Shown here: positions 5,569 to 7,219 of the stretch, in pieces
How positions within the stretch are numbered: the stretch's first letter is position 1
Layout: each line of letters begins with the position of its first letter
Origin: Alphaproteobacteria bacterium
GTDB taxonomy: Bacteria; Pseudomonadota; Alphaproteobacteria; UBA7887
Assembly: GCA_028289725.1 (NCBI GenBank)
Contig: JANQOH010000158.1
Coordinates: 1 to 7,219, forward strand
DNA: 7,219 nucleotides
Reading direction: 5' to 3'
Program-made: the position numbers and the translations under genes
The notes under the pieces: generated by a model
What the model was told of the DNA's origin: nothing
The model's database searches: none
What the model saw: the letters and a program-made list of their open reading frames with translations, nothing else

Positions 5569-6185
5569 TTCAGTCGCGCCTCCAGCGCTTCAACGCCGGC
5601 CTTGGTCAGCACCAGCGTATCGCGTCGCAAAATGTCATAAACGTTGGCGCCCTGGCTCGGCAACACATCCAAGCCCGGCAAGTTGGACACGGCACGGCGG
5701 AAATTAGCGTCCACCTCCGGACCATCGATCACCAGGGCCGAATTCCAGCCGAGCGCCTTGATCTGTTTCGCCAGCGCCGCGGTTTTCGGTTGATCGAGCG
5801 CCGCCGAGTCCAAGACGACCAAATTGCCCGCTGCTTGTTTGGCCGACAGAGCCGTCTTCAACGCCAGGCGCCGCACTTTCTTGGGCAGGGCGATGCCAAA
5901 CTCGCGCACCACCGGCCCAAAGGCGCGACCGCCGCTCCGGAATTGAGATGCCTTCCGCGTGCCTTGTCGGGCGCGCCCCGTACCTTTTTGGCGATAGGGC
6001 TTGGCGCCGGTCCCGGTTACGTCGCTACGGCCTTGCACTTTGTGAGACTTGGCGCGGCGCTTCGCGAGTTGCCACACCACCATCCGCTGCAGCAAATCGC
6101 TCCGCATGGGAAGGCCGAATACATCCTCCGACAAATCGATTTTGCCGGCCTTGCCATTGTCCAGGGTTACGACATCGCACTTCAC
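5565..6185 (-). CDS. rplD: 50S ribosomal protein L4
   Basis: L4 is an early-assembly 50S protein whose extended loop reaches the peptide tunnel opposite L22. In E. coli it also represses the S10 operon by acting on the leader, which would lie outside this window. With the start chosen here the product is 206 residues. The core begins MKCDVVTLDN, and the tunnel loop (about 44-96) holds KPYRQKGTGRARQGTRKASQ and GGRAFGPVVREF. The open frame allows a TTG start at 6194, but that codon touches the AAGGA SD. The GTG at 6185 lies 9 nt from the SD and gives the usual MKCDV N-terminus. The gap to rplC is 5 nt. The TGA stop overlaps the rplW ATG. Confidence 0.97.
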   Translation of the reverse strand: MKCDVVTLDNGKAGKIDLSEDVFGLPMRSDLLQRMVVWQLAKRRAKSHKVQGRSDVTGTGAKPYRQKGTGRARQGTRKASQFRSGGRAFGPVVREFGIALPKKVRRLALKTALSAKQAAGNLVVLDSAALDQPKTAALAKQIKALGWNSALVIDGPEVDANFRRAVSNLPGLDVLPSQGANVYDILRRDTLVLTKAGVEALEARLK

Positions 6186-6190
6186 GGCGT

Positions 6191-6949
6191 TCAATCCTTA
6201 TTCTCGTCGCTGGCCTCGGAACCAGCGTCGGCCTCAGGCGCATCGTCCGCGCTGGGCTGTTCGTCGGCCGCCGCCGCACCGCGTATCGCGGCCGGCACCG
6301 GCGCGCTTGCCGGCAAGGCACGCTTCTTGGCGTCAACCACGCGTACCCAACCGCCTTTCGGCCCGGGAACGCCGCCCATAACCATGATCAGGCCGCGCTC
6401 ATCGTCGGAACCCACCACATAAAGATTCTGTTCGGTCACCTGCGCGGCGCCCAAATGGCCGGCCATCTTCTTGCCCTTGAACACCTTGCCGGGATCCTGG
6501 CATTGACCGGTTGAGCCGTGCGAGCGGTGCGAAATCGAAACGCCGTGGCTCGCACGCAGGCCGCCAAAATTGTGACGCTTCATGGCGCCGGCATAGCCTT
6601 TACCGATTGACGTGCCGATCACATCGACGAACTGCCCTTCGACGAAATGACTGGCGCTAAGTTCTGCGCCGACATCGACCAAGCAGTCTTGCGTCACGCG
6701 GAACTCGGCGACCGTCCGCTTCGGCTCGACTTTGGCCTTGGCGAAATGCCCCCGCATAGCTTTGGAGACATTTTTCGGTTTCGCGCTTCCGACACCAAGC
6801 TGCACCGCCGTGTACCCATCTCGATCGGCGGTTTTCTGCGATACGACCTGACATTCGTCGACCTGCAGAACCGTGACCGGCAAATGCCGACCATCGTCCA
6901 TATAGTGACGGCTCATGCCCAGCTTGCGGGCGATCAAACCAGTGCGCAT
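6191..6949 (-). CDS. rplC: 50S ribosomal protein L3 with acidic C-terminal tail
   Basis: L3 initiates 50S assembly and reaches towards the peptidyl transferase centre through a long loop. The product is 252 residues, against 209 in E. coli. It starts MRTGLIARKLGMSRHYMDDG and has VDVIGTSIGKGYAGAMKRH in the core. The conserved loop GSTGQCQDPGKVFKGKKMAG is at 145-164; a glutamine in this loop is methylated by PrmB in E. coli. After the usual L3 end (GGWVRVVDAKKR, to 210) there is a 42-residue tail, Ala/Pro-rich and then strongly acidic, with 10 Asp or Glu among the last 24 residues. Tails of this kind occur in alphaproteobacterial L3 and are probably disordered. The ATG has a GGGAG SD 6 nt upstream, in a 31-nt gap after rpsJ. 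The stop is TGA. Confidence 0.98.
   Translation of the reverse strand: MRTGLIARKLGMSRHYMDDGRHLPVTVLQVDECQVVSQKTADRDGYTAVQLGVGSAKPKNVSKAMRGHFAKAKVEPKRTVAEFRVTQDCLVDVGAELSASHFVEGQFVDVIGTSIGKGYAGAMKRHNFGGLRASHGVSISHRSHGSTGQCQDPGKVFKGKKMAGHLGAAQVTEQNLYVVGSDDERGLIMVMGGVPGPKGGWVRVVDAKKRALPASAPVPAAIRGAAAADEQPSADDAPEADAGSEASDENKD
6195..6199 (-). promoter_or_regulatory. SD that sets the rplD start
   Basis: AAGGA on the minus strand, in the last codons of rplC. Spacing to the GTG at 6185 is 9 nt, while the upstream TTG at 6194 directly abuts it with no spacing. This supports the 206-residue L4. Confidence 0.78.
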
Positions 6950-6980
6950 GGCGTGCTCCCTCGCAATCCCCGGCCGGCGC

Positions 6981-7219
6981 TTACAGCTTAATCTCGACGT
7001 CGACGCCGGCGGCGAGATCGAGCTTCATCAGCGCGTCCACCGTCTGCGGTGTCGGGTCGACAATGTCGAGCAACCGTTTGTGCGTCCGCACTTCAAATTG
7101 CTCGCGCGATTTCTTATCGATATGCGGCGACCGCAACACCGTGAACTTCTCGATGTGGGTCGGCAGCGGAATCGGTCCGCGCACGTTCGCGCCCGTTCGT
7201 TTGGCGGTGTTGACGATCT
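6981..7219 (-). CDS. rpsJ: 30S ribosomal protein S10, C-terminal part (cut by window edge)
   Basis: S10 belongs to the 30S head and doubles as NusE, which joins NusB in transcription antitermination and links ribosomes to RNA polymerase through NusG. The visible 78 codons plus stop begin IVNTAKRTGANVRGPIPLPT, which corresponds to about residue 25 of the E. coli protein, so roughly 24 N-terminal residues lie beyond the right edge. The frame continues to the edge, so the GTG at 7184 is an internal valine codon and not a start. The rest (FTVLRSPHIDKKSREQFE, THKRLLDIVDPT, LMKLDLAAGVDVEIKL) is standard S10. It is the first gene of the S10 operon in most bacteria. The stop is TAA. Confidence 0.97.
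   Translation of the reverse strand, partial: IVNTAKRTGANVRGPIPLPTHIEKFTVLRSPHIDKKSREQFEVRTHKRLLDIVDPTPQTVDALMKLDLAAGVDVEIKL

Noticed and set aside
5790..6514. Overlapping plus-strand open frames of about 190 to 210 codons
   Set aside because: They run opposite rplD and rplC, are composed of Ala/Arg/Pro-rich low-information sequence, and resemble no family.

Overview
The window is a stretch of the bacterial S10-spc ribosomal protein superoperon. All genes lie on the minus strand, so transcription runs from the right edge (7219) to the left edge (1). It holds fourteen complete protein genes plus rplN and rplX at the S10/spc junction (sixteen complete or right-truncated genes in all when rpsJ is counted), and a seventeenth, rplF, that is cut at the left edge. 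The order in the direction of transcription is rpsJ (5' end missing), rplC, rplD, rplW, rplB, rpsS, rplV, rpsC, rplP, rpmC, rpsQ, then the spc part rplN, rplX, rplE, rpsN, rpsH, rplF (3' end missing). This is the canonical gene order, with nothing inserted, lost or rearranged.

The DNA is visibly GC-rich. Several proteins have an alphaproteobacterial look: a 252-residue L3 with the GSTGQCQDPGKVFKGKKMAG loop and a C-terminal tail, an L4 that begins MKCDVVTLDN, an L22 with a conserved AIANAENNH segment, and a zinc-independent 101-residue S14. I infer an alphaproteobacterium, perhaps an environmental lineage, but the family cannot be fixed from the sequence alone.

Packing is very tight. Junctions range from a 4-nt overlap (rplD/rplW) to gaps of 48 nt (rplE/rpsN) and 47 nt (rpsQ/rplN), and no gap is large enough to hold another gene. 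Almost every gene has a good Shine-Dalgarno (SD) sequence, often overlapping the preceding stop codon. I see no tRNA, mobile element, CRISPR array, convincing internal promoter or rho-independent terminator, which fits one continuous transcript. The products assemble into both subunits: S10, S19, S3, S17, S14 and S8 into the 30S; L3, L4, L23, L2, L22, L16, L29, L14, L24, L5 and L6 into the 50S.

This is a housekeeping region and I found no new system. The points worth a second look are a nested inverted repeat around the rplE start, placed where S8 acts on spc mRNA in E. coli; an unusual excess of TAG stops (9 of 16), most followed by G and some fused to the next SD; the acidic tail of L3; and several start sites where the longest open frame is not the likely protein (rplD, rplX, rplE, rpsH).
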